DNA of 64,000 bases, taken from Toxonevra muliebris. Taxonomy: Eukaryota > Arthropoda > Insecta > Diptera > Pallopteridae. The stretch covers positions 59,656,079 to 59,720,078 of the forward strand of contig OY829327.1 in NCBI GenBank assembly GCA_963691655.1, written 5' to 3'. A program made the position numbers and the translations under genes. The notes under the pieces are model-generated. The model had not been told where the DNA came from, did not search any database, and worked only from the letters and a program-made list of their open reading frames with translations. Positions 10,422-22,170 of the stretch are shown here, piece after piece; position 1 is the stretch's first letter; every line of letters starts with the position of its first letter.

Positions 10422-10725
10422 TCAAATTTTTCGAGTGTGTCGAAGTCTAAAAATTTTCATATCTTTATTTTTTGCTTCAGCTGCTTCTTCGGATAATTCT
10501 CCAATTGATAGAAGAGCGTGCTCAATAATCTCGGGACTATGTATTAATATTTTATTTACTGATAAGATTTACTATAAGATTTGCAGCTTCAAGCGCCTGC
10601 AGTTTGAATTTTACTACATTTACTTTATATCCTGACAAAATTGCTTGCAGTAATGAGCCGAATCTTTCCAAAAGATTTTTAGGAATACCAGTGATCTCAG
10701 ACGATATTTCCATATACTTCAAAAT
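10422..10725 (-). pseudogene. Broken ORF of an unnamed, probably transposon-associated protein family
   Basis: The minus strand gives MEISSEITGIPKNLLERFG then a conserved-looking stretch ending AANLIVNL. After a frameshift and stops it resumes as EIIEHALLSIGELSEEAAEA, KNKDMKIF and RLRHTRK. I recall a recurrent insect protein block of the form LPIGQLSEEAQEARNKD followed by HTRK.SR in hypothetical, repeat-associated proteins, and this fits it. Its biochemical role is unknown to me. It lacks the middle block and the C-terminal continuation and cannot be functional. The setting among piggyBac-like ends suggests it came in as part of a mobile element. Confidence 0.5.
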
Positions 10726-12070
10726 GTGGATACAAGAATGTTTATTTTTGAATATAAACTAGGTTCTCAGAACATGACCAAATTAATATTTTGTGTTAAA
10801 CTTTTTTTTAGTAAAATACGTTGAAAATCGTTTTTCCCCCGGTTTTCGCTCCTTATCGCAGAAATGGATGGATTTAAGGCTTTGTCACATTCTCATTTTT
10901 TCTCACATATCCACGTCCGATTTCTACTCCAATGCCAGTTTTTGTATACACTTACAATTTCGGTCAAAAAAGACCCATTAGGAGAAGGGTTATAACTTTG
11001 CAGTGTTAAGCAAACCCTTTCCTTACATCGTTTCCAATAATAGATTTTCAGACGCAAACTATCCTAAAAATGCAAAAAAACGCCAATTCATGAGCACCGA
11101 AAACCAACCAACTTCAACGACTTGTACCGAACACCCAAATAAATATTTTAATATACACCAAACACCCAAAAAATGAGAGGTAGTACAATAATTTTGCTTT
11201 CTATAGACAGGTGTGCTATTATTAAATAATTATTGTTTGATAACAACAAAAAAAGTTTACCGTTTCAATATTTGAAGAATAAAGATGTTATTGGCATCAT
11301 AATTTTTTTTTAAATATGACAACAAAAAAATTATTTTTGGCCTATGGGGGAACCACAGTGCAATGTGACAAACAAAAGCAGAAGGGTTAATTAAAAAAAA
11401 GCAAAAAAAAATGTTAGTATTCAAAACTAACAACTGGCAAGTTATTGTGCAAGAACCATAACCCATTTCTCCGGCTAGTTTGTACAAGCGCTGCGGTAGA
11501 AAATATCCTTTTTGAGGGTACTGTTGCTGGAGCTTATGAAAAATATTTGAGATTAGTGATTTCAAGTGTAGAAACAATACACTATTTCTCCAAAAAAAAC
11601 GATTGGATCAAGCTCATAGTTCAAATTCGGAACTCTTAAATAGGAATCAATGTCTTCTTTCAGAGCACAGTAGTGGCTCACAAATTAGAACTTTCACAAA
11701 TTCGAATTGACCAGAAATTAGAACCTGAAAATTTGAATGCATTGCATAAACTGAAAGCTCTAAAATTAGAACTTTCGGTTCTTATTTGCGATAAAAGTCT
11801 TTTATGTGTTTTTTTAAGTGTTGTACAAATTTGTAAGTCCCAATTATAGTTCGCTCTTCTAGGGGAAATCGACACAACTAATTCAATATATGTAGAGCAA
11901 ATTGAAGAAATGAATAGATATGTTATTCAAGACGGATCTGAATATGAGTTTCTACTGTATTGCTTGAAAATTTAGTTAATGAATTTGTTGACATAAGTTT
12001 TTCATCAATTCTTTACCTATTTACTTAATTTCTTTTTATTTCTATAGTTCTAATTTTCAATATTTTTTTT
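10726..12070. other. Non-coding stretch; one isolated piggyBac-like terminus
   Basis: No gene supported. On the minus strand at 11004-10965 the sequence reads TATAACCCTTCTCC then AATGGGTCTTTTTTGACC, resembling the terminus at 18870-18910 (TTAACCCTTTGG then TATGGGTCTTTTTTGCCC). No partner end was identified, so it is recorded as a possible solo end. Confidence 0.4.
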
Positions 12071-12078
12071 ATTTCTAG

Positions 12079-12581
12079 CAGGGCTTTGGAGCCGAACGTG
12101 GAGGTAGAGCAAGGACCTGTGGAGCACACTGTTTTGACCGGAGCTAGAGCAGGAGCTAGAGCTACGAAAATTTAACCGCTCCGTAGCTCCGATTCCTAAT
12201 ATTTCCAATTATTTTTGCTTGATATCATAGTTGAAAACTTGTGCACTATTACAATTACAGGCGATGAAATTTTTCCATAAAAACCCTGTTATGCAGACGA
12301 TCACGGTCACTTCATGTGGTACAGAATAACTCAAATTTTTTTTTTTCAAAAAATGTCACTGGAAAAAAGAAGTGGTTGACAATCTTAACTGATTCTATTG
12401 CTATGAGAGCAACTTTCAAAACGTTATAGTTCTTATAGGAAACTTATAATATAAATTATATATAATAATATTATGTGGTTGGAGGTCGGAGAGGAGCAAG
12501 GAGCAGAGCCGGAGCTATACTTAAGAGGTCAGAGCGGAGCTGGAACGGAGCAATCCCAAATATGGCTGCTCCAAAGCCTTG
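12079..12581. mobile_element. hAT-like MITE (503 bp) with GGAGC subterminal repeats
   Basis: The left end is CAGGGCTTTGGAGC, and the right end read inward is CAAGGCTTTGGAGC. Both flanks are ATTTCTAG (12071-12078 and 12582-12589), a perfect 8-bp duplication. Within about 120 bp of each end the words GGAGC/GCTCC and GGAGCTAG recur many times in both orientations, the usual layout of transposase subterminal binding sites. There is no coding capacity. The perfect duplication suggests it is one of the younger insertions here. Confidence 0.88.
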
Positions 12582-12589
12582 ATTTCTAG

Positions 12590-13490
12590 ACATTTTACTT
12601 CTTAATTAAATTTTGGTCAAACAGCCTCTGTATCGAATCCATGTAACTAATTTCTTATTGTATTTAGAAAATTTTGTCCAAAGTATTTTTGACAGATTTT
12701 TATTCAATCTTTTGACAAAAATTTAATTTCCAAAAAAAAATTTAAATAATGTTATCAATATGACTGTAAAATTTCACTGCCTCTCTGTCATACTATTTTA
12801 CTGTTTCTTAGCGCGCTACAGTCTGGTGATAGAAAAATTACAAAAAACAATTAGTTTAAATTTATAAACTCAACTTTAAGTCAAGTTTTAAACTTTTTAA
12901 AGTTAGCACCAGGCCAAAAATTTCAAACCAATAAATGTCCTTGGCTTTACTAACCAGTAAAAATCAGTTAAATTCTAGAATTCAAAGCCCAAAAACCATA
13001 TACTTAGAAAAATATGTTGCACAGTGTTATTACTTAAAAACGATTGATTGTTAATATTTGTTTTTGTGGAAAAATTTCCCAAAAAATTTAACTTATAAAT
13101 TACAATTCCAAGGAATGGTTTGGTTTTTGAATCCTAAAGTAATTGTTACCATCCAGTTCTGTCATATATTAGCGTTAACCTTAATTTTTTTCTTAATGTC
13201 TACTTTGAATGAATGCTTTATAATACCATAACTCAGATTTCCAATAATCAATTCACAAAACAAATGAGAAGGAGCAAAACAGAAAAGGAAAAGAATAACT
13301 TTTAGGTTGGCCTTGACATTAATATTTCATAGCGATATAAATTGTATATGATACTTATTCAAAGCAGAGAGGTTTTTTTGCTTCCGTCTTGCAAAGGAAA
13401 TACAAAAATGGTGACGTCATTAGGGAAACTTTTATTAAAGAACTTTTGCTAGTTTATCCTGCGTTTACAACATTCTTTTAACTGTATGTA
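12590..13490. other. Non-coding AT-rich stretch
   Basis: I see no gene, transposon end or notable repeat in this segment. Confidence 0.5.
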
Positions 13491-13499
13491 CTAATGTGC

Positions 13500-15060
13500 A
13501 GGAATGATATTTAATGGATGTACTATATGTATGTATGTAGTATGTGTGTGTGTTTGTTTTTGTCTGTTTCTTGGTATATATCTATATATTAAAGTATGTA
13601 TAAATATATATGCAAGTATGTGTATGTGTATCAGAATATGTAGTACGCCCGACATTTTTACAAATTCAACTACTTATGTACTTTTATAGTTTTATTATTG
13701 CAGCGACAAGTGCACGTTTCTCTCAATCGTACCCAGTCTGTTTTTTTTTCCTCTCTTTTTATTTTATTTTTATATTTTTTGCTTGCCTCTGCTGCATCAT
13801 TTTAAGTGTGTGTTTGCACAATCATGAATTCTTTTATTACTTTCTTTCTATGTTTGTGAGTTTTTTGCACTTTTTTTCGAAGAGCTCATACATACATACA
13901 TTTACACATACACACACACACACGCATACTTGCATAGTACATGAGTGGATGTATCAAAGTGCACAATCAACTGCACGACATGTTTTAATGCTGTGAAAGC
14001 GAAAGTTCTTTGCCACGTCTGCTAGTTTGTTGCTGCTATCCAGGATGCTTCAATGATTTATTAACTTTCTGGGGGATTCCCAAAGCTTTCCATTTTTATA
14101 TTTCGTCTGCTGCGAAGAGTTGTACAGAACGTTAGTAGTTTTTACTGGATATATACATACATACTTACATACATACGTGTACATTCATACATACATACAT
14201 ACATGTTTGATTTGTTTGAGTATTGGAATTAAATATTGTCAAATCGATTTCTCCTAAATGGATTACAATACAATTTCAAAAGCAAATGCTACCACACATA
14301 CATACATACATACATTTTTCTGCACATACCTATGTCATTTCAACACTTACGATGCGATGCACATCATCTTATGCGATTATTGCACCTGATTATCGAGTTC
14401 ATTAAACTTTCACCAGGGCAATTATTATTATTATTATTATGTTGATTGTTTATCTTGTTATTGTTGTATTGTCATTGACTTTCATCTTATTATAACACAA
14501 AAGCTTATGTTTATTTATGTTCACATTCATACACACATACATACACACATGTATGTCTTTTATGTATATATACACACTTGCAACATGCATCTACACATCC
14601 AAATGCTTATACAGGCATTGGACCAGACAAATTATTTGGTTAATTTAATGATAATGAGCTACTTTAGTATGTTTAGCCTACTATTCGATATATGTATGTA
14701 TGTACATATATCTATGTAGGCATGCATGTGTTTACTTGTAAATGCACCTATTCAAAATATATGAACACACAACTATGTACATATATACACATACATATGC
14801 ATATATTGGCATATATACATAATATGCATATGAGGAACTTGAACTTGCATCTACTTAAGTATATACTTAAGAAGCTCATGGCGCCAGACAGTTAAATAGT
14901 ATATAAGCACAAACTCACACAAACATGCAATACATGCTCATGCTCATACCTAATTAAAGGAAATCATTTATGAAAACACATTTAATATATTATTGTATAT
15001 TATGGAATTTTGTCATTGGAGCCCGTGTGTGTGTATGTATGTGTTAGCCACACACCATAG
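13500..15060. repeat. Microsatellite-rich domain, (CATA)n, (CA)n, (ATT)n
   Basis: Clusters include CATACATACAT with a CA run at 13889-13925, TACA/CATA blocks at 14150-14205 and 14297-14316, ATTATTATT at 14418-14440, and many short CATA/TATG words through 14890. Apparent peptides here are translations of the repeat and are not genes. Such density is typical of fly introns and intergenic DNA. Confidence 0.8.
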
Positions 15061-15637
15061 AATTATACACAAGCAACTGTTGATATTCTATGATGTCATC
15101 AAACAAATACTTAAAAAAGAGACTACTGCAAATTTGATAATGATTCGTGGCTTACATATTGAGTAGCATCCAAATTTCCGGTCGAAAGGTTAATAAATTT
15201 TTTTTTAATTTTTGATTTTAATTTGTTTATTGTAAGTAGAAATAAGTTTAACTGCTACTACCTTAAAAGGGATTAAAAACAACAAATATAGGAAAAACTT
15301 TTCAAGAATTATAAAGAAAGAAAGTTTGTGAGAAAAAATGTCATATTTTTATTCCTTTTTTATGTTATATTCTAAAAAGTAGGGAAATCCTATTTGAGGA
15401 TATAACCCCAAAACCTCTTCCCCGTTTGGGTCCACTAGTGGGAGACCAGAATTCACGGAGAAAAATGCGGAACACTTTTTATTTCAATAAATTTTGAATT
15501 TGGGCTATGGTAATTAATTTAGTTTTTGTAATTAAAAAAAATCATTAGACAACTATTAAATCTATTTCCAGTTGTATTCATTTATGATGTGATACTTAAC
15601 ATATTTACTCGGGGCTGAAGAAAAATTTACACTGGTG
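15061..15637. other. Non-coding stretch
   Basis: No gene, RNA or repeat could be supported here. Confidence 0.45.
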
Positions 15638-15645
15638 CCCACAGC

Positions 15646-16903
15646 CAGTGTGGCCAACTCAGCGCTTTTCCTGCTAAATTTAGTGCTTTTTGAAAAATAA
15701 AACGCGGAAAAAAGTGATTTAGCGGTCAGCGGGTTTTTTAACGTGTTTTTTTTTTCAATTTAAATTAACCATTTCCTGAATAATCCGAACAATATTTTTT
15801 ATTGAAACAATGAGCAATCAATGAACTTATTTAAAACCAAAGTTCGTAGCGGTAAATCACTCAATCCAAAAAATTCTTTACTTCATATAAAAATTGAATT
15901 AAAACAGAAAAATTCATTTTGTCGAAACTACAAAATACCAGATGACATAAAGGTTTGTATAAACAGCACTAGTGTTTATAATGCTTCGGAATTCAGATTG
16001 AAGAGTGTCTTATGGCCAGAAAATGCTGATAGTAATGAAGAGAATATAGACTTCGGTTGTGTAATTTAGAAATGCTGTGAATTAAAAACTTTAAAAATAC
16101 ATGTATTTAATTAATTTTCTTTTTAATACAGCAGCAATTTTTTAGGAATTACAGAAGTTTTCGATTTAACGAGATTTCGATTTATCCCTTTCACCCCCAA
16201 CTTTTTCATCAATAGTTTCTTCAATATTTTATGCAAATATTAAAATAAATTAAAAAAATAATATGTCCAGGACTCTTAATCCTTACAGTTATCCTTAGGT
16301 TTTCCAATGGGGCATAATGTCTGCTATAACCTTTGTAACCAGGAATTATAGCGAAGCCAATTTAGGGCGATGACACTGCATTTATACAATCCACTCATTG
16401 ACAGCCAGCATCCGTATTTTAAGGAAAACTCAAATAAAATGGAAACCGTATCTCTTAAGGCTTTTCGCGTATCTTGTCAACCACGAAAAACACAAAAAAT
16501 TCCTTAAAAAAAATGAACGTAGTTGTCTACAATAATTGATTTTTTTCGAATCATAGTTCCATAGAATTTTGCTCTGCATTACAAATTATAAGAGGTTGTC
16601 AACAACCAATTTCGATTTATAAGAAGTTAAACAGACTTTGTATTGAAAAAAAATGCGAACTAGCGAAGGGATCAAAATGTGAAGAATTTTTGCGAATTAA
16701 AGCGATTTTTTCCAGGGACCAGCAGTTTGTTACGAATTATTGAGATTTTCGAATTAACGGGGTACGAATTATTGCGATTCTACTGTATATAAAAAATTTG
16801 TGTTTAACACTTTTATAAGGAACAAAATTAGCACTTTTTTAGTGAAAATACGCGTTTTTTCTTCATTTTAGCGGATTTTGAAAAACAAAAGTTGGCCACA
16901 CTG
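15646..16903. mobile_element. hAT element, non-autonomous (1258 bp), containing a pogo-like insertion
   Basis: The left terminus is CAGTGTGGCCAACT, and the right terminus read inward is the same 14 bases. Flanks CCCACAGC (15638-15645) and CCTACAGC (16904-16911) are an 8-bp duplication with one mismatch. Near both ends the words AGTGCTTTTT/AGCACTTTTT and GCGGATTTTG/AACGCGG recur. An 82-codon frame at 15821-16069 (ending ENIDFGCVI) has no domain I recognise and may be an exon remnant of the parental element. The second half holds the pogo-like insertion at 16129-16785. Confidence 0.85.
16129..16785. mobile_element. pogo/Tigger-like MITE (657 bp) nested in the hAT element
   Basis: The right end read inward is CAGTAGAATCGCAATAATTC, close to the CAGT(A)GAATC...AATTCG style of pogo/Tigger termini. 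The left end CAGCAGCAATTTTTTAGGAA is a decayed match. Both ends carry repeated TTCGATTTAACGAG/TTCGAATTAACGG words. TA dinucleotides flank it (16127-16128 and 16786-16787), the expected duplication. There is no transposase frame. Left-end divergence keeps the confidence moderate. Confidence 0.55.
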
Positions 16904-16911
16904 CCTACAGC

Positions 16912-17610
16912 TGGCTTGTCAGCACTCCGAAAGGCCTTTTGGAGTGCTTTTTTCCCCGTTGGGATTTTACTTTGAGCCCAAAAGTATGCAACACTTAAAC
17001 TCTATATTAATTATTGTATTTTTTTTATTGCATAAGTTTATATTAGTTCATAGTTCATTGTAAAATAATATCAACATTAGGCCATGTGCGCCAAGCGCAA
17101 AAAGCAAAAAAGTGCATTGAAAAGAGAAAATGCATAATTTTAAAAACTTTCCATTTCGCACTTTTTGGAACATAACGAAAACTTTTATAATGAAGTAAAC
17201 AACAAAGCGTAAAGTATTTTATAACTTCTTATACTTTCCAAGATTCCAACTACTAAGTTTCAGAAAGGGACTATCACAAATTTAGTAAAACCTGTGACAA
17301 CTCTAATCCTTTATATTTTCTTCTATTCGCTTAAGCGTTGAGTTTCTAAGATTCATTGGCCGGAATGTTGGTGTTTTTGCTCATAATTAAAACAAAATAG
17401 AAATCTAGCGACCACTTGAATAAAATTCAGTTGCGACTCCTGTTCAATGAATAAAAGTGCCGCTTTATTGAATGTTACGTTTGGCTTTATAGTTTTAACA
17501 CGATAATTGAAAAGCATCGCTTCCAGAAGATGTAGGTAGTCTTGGAAGAGCAACAAATCGAACTCATATACTCAGACTATCACCTTGGTAATTTCTGACT
17601 AATTCTTTTT
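16912..17610. other. Non-coding stretch
   Basis: No gene supported; short frames have no recognisable domain. Confidence 0.45.
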
Positions 17611-17619
17611 TATATATAT

Positions 17620-18085
17620 AGTACCAAAAAAGGTTATAACATTGGGGAACATCTAATGTGAACGTTTTTCGTTGCCAAAATAACAGTTTCTCATTTACCG
17701 GTCCATTATAAATGTGATGTTAAAAATTCGAAACGTGCCTTTTTGTGATGAGTGTTTAACGGAAGATAACCCTTATTGTAAGATGTTTACAACCATGCAA
17801 AATATTTCTAATGCATCTTGTGGAAATATCTAAATCCAAATGACTTCGAATTTCAGATATAATATGTTTTTTGAAGCTTTGGCAATCTCTGGTTTTTTAA
17901 ATGTATTCATGATTAGAAGTCGTCTAAGCCGCTTTATTTTGACATATATTTACATCTCTTTTTAACATTTACCACGCCTACATATGATATGCGAATACTT
18001 TATGCAATTTCGCGATAAGACTTTCCCCACTTATTATGAGGCATTATTTTTCTAATTTCTTGCGCAAGTGAAATTTTTCAAATGA
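17620..18085 (-). pseudogene. Tc1-like transposase, N-terminal fragment
   Basis: Minus-strand translation gives SLAQEIRKIM then WGKSYREIA, the first helix-turn-helix of Tc1/mariner transposases. It continues with FKKPEIAKASKN, HLDLDISTRCIRNILHG (second DNA-binding helix set), THHKKARFEF and the start of the catalytic domain, KTFTLDVPQCYNLF, matching the family pattern DEKKFNLDGPDGY. The first catalytic aspartate position now reads WQRK, so the key residue is gone. Several frameshifts and stops separate the blocks, and everything after about 17620 (remaining DDE residues) is absent. The transposase would cut at inverted repeats and insert at TA. No flanking TIRs were found. Confidence 0.65.
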
Positions 18086-18089
18086 CTGA

Positions 18090-18869
18090 TGTCGAAATGT
18101 TGTGCAATGCGTTTTCCGCAAAATTAGTTATTGTACGGCATCTTTAAAACTAATTATCTATTTGAAATTTTTACAGAATGCTCTTGGAATATTGTACTTT
18201 AAAGTCTTTAACTCTTTCACTACAGAATTATGTTCCACTGCAAAAATAACTATTTTCTGCTACTAGTTTCTTACAACATTTGACCAAACTTAGTAAAATA
18301 TAATGTCGAAATTTATTTACTAGTCTCAGGTAAAAAATTATGGGGCATCCTTTTAGAGAGAGATAGTAGATCATATGCTTTTTTTCACGGAATATCAACT
18401 GAGTTGTTTTTAAGGCTTAACTTTACTAAAAAAAATTATTCTTGATTAAAAGTTTTCAGATATATGTATATATTAGAAAAATCCACAAAGATCAAATTTT
18501 ATCGCGAGGAAAAATTTATAGATCTTTTGAAACAAAGTTCAGGACCCAACTTACTTATAATGATTTTAACAGATATTTTTGCTTTTTTTGTTTAGTCAAT
18601 ACTTTGATTACACTGTTCAACACACAAAAAAATAACAAGGTTGTGAAAAAGGATTCTGATAGAACTCGGGATAAAAATCATACGTGTCTCGGCGTTTTAA
18701 AAGTCTACATCTAATTTTTTTTTACGCGGGCTTTAAGTTTGCTCATTTCTAACAGATTAAGAATAATAAATCATAGGACAACTTGTTGGTTTTGTATCAA
18801 AGCTTGTTTTTATGTTCAGCATTTTATGTTTATAGCAGAATTTTTAGTAGAATATTTTCTTCCAACACA
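18090..18869. other. Non-coding AT-rich stretch
   Basis: I see no gene, RNA or repeat structure; one open frame at 18442-18714 carries no recognisable domain. Confidence 0.45.
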
Positions 18870-19629
18870 TTAACCCTTTGGCGCCACCGTTATGGGTCTT
18901 TTTTGCCCTTTTCGAAAAAATTTACTTTTTTTCCCCCATTACGAGGGTTTATAGAATATTAATATGTTTAAGAAATATGTTGCCCATCAAATTTAACTAT
19001 ATGTAGGTCACTGAACAACAAAAATCTGTAAACTTGGTTTTAGTAAAAATAAAGTCAAATTCCAAAAATGTTTCAAATTTTCACTTTTTGCACGCAGTGA
19101 ACTAGTGTGTCTTTAAAAGTATTTTCTGAACTAAAAATTTACTTTACATTGCAGAATAAACTTTAATTAAGTAATTAATTAAATTAAGCACTATGATTGG
19201 TTTTGCTACGTATGCGGAAAATACATTAGGGTGTTTCTCTAAGTCTAGTATATGCCCTTGCACTGTAGCACAAATTGTAAAACTTTCCAATCCGTACATT
19301 GAAACAAAAATAAAATACACGTCAATCCATTTTGCAACACTTAAAAACTTTTCCTACAACGATACCCATGTGTATGTTCAATGCAATGAAGTGTAGTATA
19401 TTAAATGCAACTCTGTGCCTCTCTCTCACTCTCTGTGTTTACATTTATTTTTCATTTCTTATATACTACGGTGCTACGGTAATGTGCGCTCTCGAAACGT
19501 AATATAATTTAATATGATAATTTTGCGTTTCGTGCTATCGTGCAATTATACTAGACTTAGAGAATCAATTTAATTGGCTTATTAGAAGCTTTTTAAAAAT
19601 ACTTTTTTTTTTGCTTTTTTTGAATTAAA

Positions 19630-19998
19630 CTAAAAGGGAATCAATTACTTTCGAGGAATCATTCCAACTAAATTGGAATTTAATTCCAAGAAAGTAATTA
19701 GTTACACTTAAATATAAAATTCCTTTTTATTCAATTACATTTTCGATTCCTTTAAGGAATTGATATATTTTTAATTACAAAATACAATCCCCTGTAATGG
19801 AATCGAAAATTTTTTCAATTCCATTACCTAGGAATTTAAAAATTTTAATTACCGATTACAATTCCTTGTAATGGAATTGAAACTATTATCAATTCCAGTA
19901 CTAAGGAATTGAAAACATTAAAGTACCAATTACATTTCCTTGTAATTGGAATGGAGATGGAAGTTAACTCCTAATGTAATCATTACTACCCAACTCTA
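19630..19998. repeat. Tandem 74-bp AATTCC/GGAATT array
   Basis: Units containing AATTCCTTGTAATGGAATTG start at 19786, 19860 and 19934, a period of 74 bp twice over, with a more degenerate unit upstream. Each unit is internally palindromic (AATTCC with GGAATT). The right border reads CATTACTACCCAACTCTA, which resembles the inner-to-outer terminus of hAT MITEs beginning TAGAGTTGGG. The matching left terminus was not found. Confidence 0.65.
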
Positions 19999-20455
19999 AT
20001 TGTGATGAACTTTCGGTACCATATTTACTAGAACAACATCCAATAATATAGTGTGTTCAGAAATTGGTGAAACACAACATCTATCCTTTTGTGAATATAC
20101 ACCTTGTGAAGCAACTAGTCGACCAAAATTAATGTCACTAGAATATCTGTATGCTCTTGTCCGAAAACTAGAACTATCTAAATCAAACGAATTAGTAAAA
20201 CTAATTCCGTGCTAATGCGAATACAATTCCGTTCTAAATTTAATGAAGGGACATTTGAGTGATTCCTAAGCCTTTTTCTGTAAAAAATAAAGCAGATTAA
20301 AGAAAATTTATATATTTTTTTAATCAAAAAACTGAGAAATCGTAACAATAAAAACATGTACAAAAATTAGGTAGCTTCTAGTGTATCAACTTTTTAAAAG
20401 GTAAATTAAAAATTTTGCTATATATAAATACTAAGAGTGACCGAATTTATCTTAA

Positions 20456-21340
20456 CCCTCTAACCCGTAAGGCCGCCCTGAGGTAGCGTTCATTCTATTT
20501 CAATTAATAGATAAGTGCAAATTTATTTTTTCTTAAAATGAATTGCCAGCCCTGAAGAAAGAATAAATACAAAATACTTATATGGTCAGTTTGCGATTTC
20601 TGCGATCACACGATTGTTTTTTACAATTATTTTTATGTGTACAAGTGTTATTTTGTGACGAAAAATTATCGCCCGAAATTAAGTTTTTTAAAAAAATTAA
20701 AAAAAAAATTTTGTAAGTCTCCAATTTTAGATATATTCACTTTCAGAATTTGTTACTGCTTGATGTAAATAAATAGTTTTATGTGGCTTACGTAATATTT
20801 TGTGAAGGCAGCCTCAGGGCGGCCTTGCGGGTTTAGTAAAATTATTTTATAACACACAAATATATTATATAAAAATGTATATAAAATAACTGAAGAGGAG
20901 TTGGCCACTATAATGAAATCCGTTGAATCCGATTGCTGTGATAACAGCGATTTCGACAATGACTATTGGACTAAATAAATAGAGTTTTTTTTGGCAGCTC
21001 GAGTAGGTCAGATCCGAAATTGTGTTGCACAGTGTTATTTATTAATTTTTTTCTTTTGAATAAATAAAAAGTAAATTATAAATTTCATTACTAGTTATTT
21101 TTGTATCCAATTTTTTTAAGTTTGTGTTTAATAAACATTTACAGGAATGAAAAAATGTATCTTTATTTTTTGACTTAAACCCGCAAGGCCGCCTCAGGGC
21201 AGCCATCCGTTTTTCTCATCTAATTGTTAAACCCTAACACTAATCAAAAAATGGACTTCATTTTTCTTTCATCAATATTAAATGGAAACAAAAATTCTGG
21301 TGTTTGTTTTTTTATTATTTCAATCTTGCTGGTTAGAGGG
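20456..21340. mobile_element. piggyBac-like MITE (885 bp), absent from the sister repeat
   Basis: The termini CCCTCTAACC and GGTTAGAGGG are a perfect 10-bp inverted repeat, flanked by TTAA at 20452-20455 and 21341-21344. A subterminal motif AACCCGYAAGGCCGCC recurs three times: near the left end (20462), inverted near 20815-20837, and direct at 21178. The corresponding position in copy B (53265-53268) reads TTGT with the flanks joined and no insert. Inside, EELATIMKSVESDCC then DNSDFDNDYW is an acidic stretch that might be a leftover of a transposase N-terminus; this is weak. Confidence 0.85.
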
Positions 21341-21666
21341 TTAACAGATAAGAATTTGATATCTGAAGCAAAGTTGTTAAACGCAAAGAGATAAACAATT
21401 TTTGTATACACATATTTTCTCCATCTCCCAACCATCCTCTCAAAAATTGGGTTTTATTCCCCCTTTTACGATAAATGGGCGATAAAAAAAGGTTGAGAAA
21501 ACTATTATAGTGTCTTTGGAGAATCCTGTGGCAGAAACACGAGCAACAGTCAGGCATTCTTAAGCTTCTTGGCTTACAGTGGTATTCCTCTCTAAAATCC
21601 TTCATACTTATGTCGTCCTGGTGGACCATTCTTAAAATTATTTGGGCGATTCAGCTCCTTCATTAA

Positions 21667-22170
21667 ACCTCTTGTTCCCAAGCGTGTCTCTAGACAGCTC
21701 TTATTAAAACGGGTGTATTACCACCTTAATAGTTTTTTGTTGCTACATTTTATCATATCGTTTATATAATTTCCCAAGGTTTTAAAAATGCATCAGTTAC
21801 GAGTTATGATGCATATTACAGAAATTACCAACAGTCAAAGTCAAAAATTTGTGAAATTTTTTATTGAATTTGAGATAAAAATATCAACAAAAATAAATAA
21901 AAGTAAATAAATAAAATATTTCTCGTCATACTAGCCAGATAAAAAAACTAGCTGTGAGTAGCAAAGAATTTAAACTTTTTCTTCAAAGTGTTTAATTACT
22001 TAAAACAAATTGATAACAAATGCATACTTTCAGGCATTCAACCTTTCCGGCTTCATAAAACCCCGCACATTAAATTTTATTGGGGTTAGAGATCAGATTT
22101 ATGCTTTTTACATCACAATTTATCAGTCCAAATTTTTTTTAAATCAATCAAAGATTTGGGAACTAGAGGG
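21667..22170. mobile_element. piggyBac-like MITE, second family, copy in repeat A (504 bp)
   Basis: The right end read inward is CCCTCTAGTTCCCAAATC, and the left end is ACCTCTTGTTCCCAAGCG. TTAA flanks both sides (21663-21666 and 22171-22174). The same element at the same position in the inverted sister copy is 52553-53026, so it was present before the two copies separated. Confidence 0.78.

Noticed and set aside
8910..11006. A single 2.1-kb piggyBac element from TTAACCCTTATATT to AAGGGTTATA
   Set aside because: Only CCCTT is shared between the ends and the right side reads TTAT, not TTAA; more likely two unrelated termini.
13504..14895. Several 60-130 codon frames rich in His, Thr, Tyr and Val
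   Set aside because: They arise from CATA/CACA microsatellites.
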